Translations under genes and position numbers: made by a program
Assembly: GCF_024648885.1 (NCBI RefSeq)
Contig: NZ_JANBBF010000008.1
Location: 930,001 to 994,000 of the forward strand
Source: Prauserella salsuginis
Lineage (GTDB): Bacteria > Actinomycetota > Actinomycetes > Mycobacteriales > Pseudonocardiaceae
Reading direction: 5' to 3'
DNA length: 64,000 nucleotides
Shown: positions 62,930 to 64,000 of the stretch, piece after piece
How positions within the stretch are numbered: position 1 is the first letter of the stretch
How the letters are laid out: every line of letters starts with the position of its first letter
Notes under the pieces: model-generated
Told to the model about the DNA's origin: nothing
The model's database searches: none
What the model saw: only the letters and a program-made list of their open reading frames with translations

Positions 62930-64000
62930 GTGCTCGGCCGGAGGAGCCTGCCGCTCGCGTGCGCCGCACTCGCCGTCGCCGCACAACTGACGGCCACGAC
63001 ACCGGCGCACGCCGCACACAGTGAGACCTGTCACACCGACTCCCGGGCGTGGCGGTATGTCGTGGTGTTCGCCCCGGGAACGTCGGATTCCGAGGCCCGC
63101 CACGCCGTCGACACCGCATGCGGCGCCCTGACCGGCTACTTTCCCGAGATCGCGGTCGCCGTCGCCACGTCGAGCGACCCGGACTTCGACACGGCGCTGG
63201 GACCGGACCGGACGTTCAGCGCCCAGCGCGCCCGCCACCTGCGCGCGTGGGGCTCCACCACCGGGGCGACCAGCCGGCGGACCCCACGGCAGGAGGGTGC
63301 GGCGACGGCCGCCACCGGTGAAACGGGCCACGATGGCGTGCGGACCCCCGATCGGACCGGCGAGCAGTGGAACCTGCACATGACCGGCGCTCCCGGTGTC
63401 GACGCGGATCGCACCCACCCGGCGCAGGCCGACCTCGCCGACGTCACCGTGGGTGTCCTCGACTCGGGCATCGACGCGACGCACCCCGACCTGGCCGAGG
63501 CCGTCGACCCCGCCGCCTCGGCAGGCTGCGTGCGCGGCGTCCCCGACCGGCGCCGATCGGCGTGGTCGGCGCGCCGTTCCGCACACGGCACCCACGTCGC
63601 GGGCCTCGTCGGCGCAGCCGACGACGGCCGCGGCATCACCGGCACCGCACCCGGCGTACGGCTCGCGTCCCTGCGGGTCGTCGACGACGACGGGTACGTC
63701 ACCCCGGAGGCCGCCGTGTGCGGGTACATGTGGGCGGCGCGCCGGAGCATGGCCGTGGCCAACAGCAGCGTCACCGTCGCGCCGTCGGGCGTGTCGTGTG
63801 CGGCGAGCCGCGGCAGCCGGGTCGTGCACGAGGCCGTGGCGCGGGCCGTCGAGTTCGCCGAGCGATCGGGCACCCTCACCGTCGCGGCGGCCACCAACGA
63901 CGGCTTCGAATTGGGCCCCCTCCCCCACAGCGAGCTACACCACGGCGGGAGCGCCGGGAACGGTGACCTCACGCGGAACTGTGTGGCCGTGCCCGCCGGG
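62930..64000 (+). CDS. Secreted subtilisin-family (S8) serine protease, 3' end outside window
   Basis: The frame is open from GTG 62930 to the window end (357 codons). A signal peptide (residues 1-28, ending TPAHAA) is followed by a propeptide-like region and the S8 domain: catalytic Asp178 in VLDSGIDATHPDL and His219 in HGTHVAGLVGA. The catalytic Ser lies beyond the window. GGAGG precedes the start by four bases. The protein should be secreted and activated by cleavage. Confidence 0.88.
   Translation, partial: MLGRRSLPLACAALAVAAQLTATTPAHAAHSETCHTDSRAWRYVVVFAPGTSDSEARHAVDTACGALTGYFPEIAVAVATSSDPDFDTALGPDRTFSAQRARHLRAWGSTTGATSRRTPRQEGAATAATGETGHDGVRTPDRTGEQWNLHMTGAPGVDADRTHPAQADLADVTVGVLDSGIDATHPDLAEAVDPAASAGCVRGVPDRRRSAWSARRSAHGTHVAGLVGAADDGRGITGTAPGVRLASLRVVDDDGYVTPEAAVCGYMWAARRSMAVANSSVTVAPSGVSCAASRGSRVVHEAVARAVEFAERSGTLTVAAATNDGFELGPLPHSELHHGGSAGNGDLTRNCVAVPAG

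Overview
The window is very GC-rich, uses many GTG starts and packs genes into operons with 4-base ATGA/GTGA overlaps. It carries actinobacterial markers: a WhiB regulator, a cory-CC-star protein, KstR-type steroid catabolism genes, F420-type oxidoreductases and OctT/GpgP. This points to an actinomycete, most likely of the Pseudonocardiaceae (Saccharomonospora, Prauserella or Amycolatopsis-like). The phylum is confident; the family is inference.

Layout. 0-9.4 kb: a steroid C/D-ring (HIP) degradation locus of two divergent operons, fadD3-crotonase-fadE31-fadE32-fadE33 on the minus strand and fadE30-ipdF-fadA6 on the plus strand, sharing one KstR-like operator. 9.4-23.4 kb: an inverted array of short repeats, a hydroxyacid dehydrogenase-glycerate kinase pair, a cysteine-free HesB-like protein, a STAS protein, GtrA and two DUF202 membrane proteins, an LLM oxidoreductase, a WhiB3-like regulator, a saccharopine-dehydrogenase-like reductase, hemW, and the module cstA / cory-CC-star / arsA-like. 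23.4-29.6 kb: assimilatory sulfate reduction (leader peptide, sirA, zinc ribbon, cysH, cysD, cysN, sirohydrochlorin chelatase). 29.6-36.2 kb: mixed metabolic genes and a secreted RNase Sa-like ribonuclease with its barstar and a small membrane protein.

36.3-51 kb is a conserved actinobacterial housekeeping block: lepA, rpsT, holA, comEC, comEA, degV, octT, gpgP, rsfS, nadD. A threonine synthase gene under a SAM-I (S-box) riboswitch sits between holA and comEC. 51-64 kb holds a RecQ-type helicase fused to a phosphoribosyltransferase-like domain, an MFS transporter, the operon rne-rplU-rpmA-obg-proB, and the 5' part of a secreted subtilisin-family protease cut by the window end.

Four things stand out. 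(1) A SAM riboswitch controls a threonine synthase rather than an obvious methionine gene. (2) A CstA transporter, a small protein ending in Cys-Cys and a P-loop ATPase form an overlapping triad that parallels the enterobacterial yjiY-yjiX-yjiA arrangement with a different NTPase family. (3) A short leader peptide with a late Cys codon precedes the sulfate reduction operon. (4) Minisatellites of 15 or 18 nt recur in frame in several genes and also in intergenic DNA; one EamA transporter loop is built almost wholly from four such arrays. No tRNA, rRNA, CRISPR array, insertion sequence or prophage was recognised.
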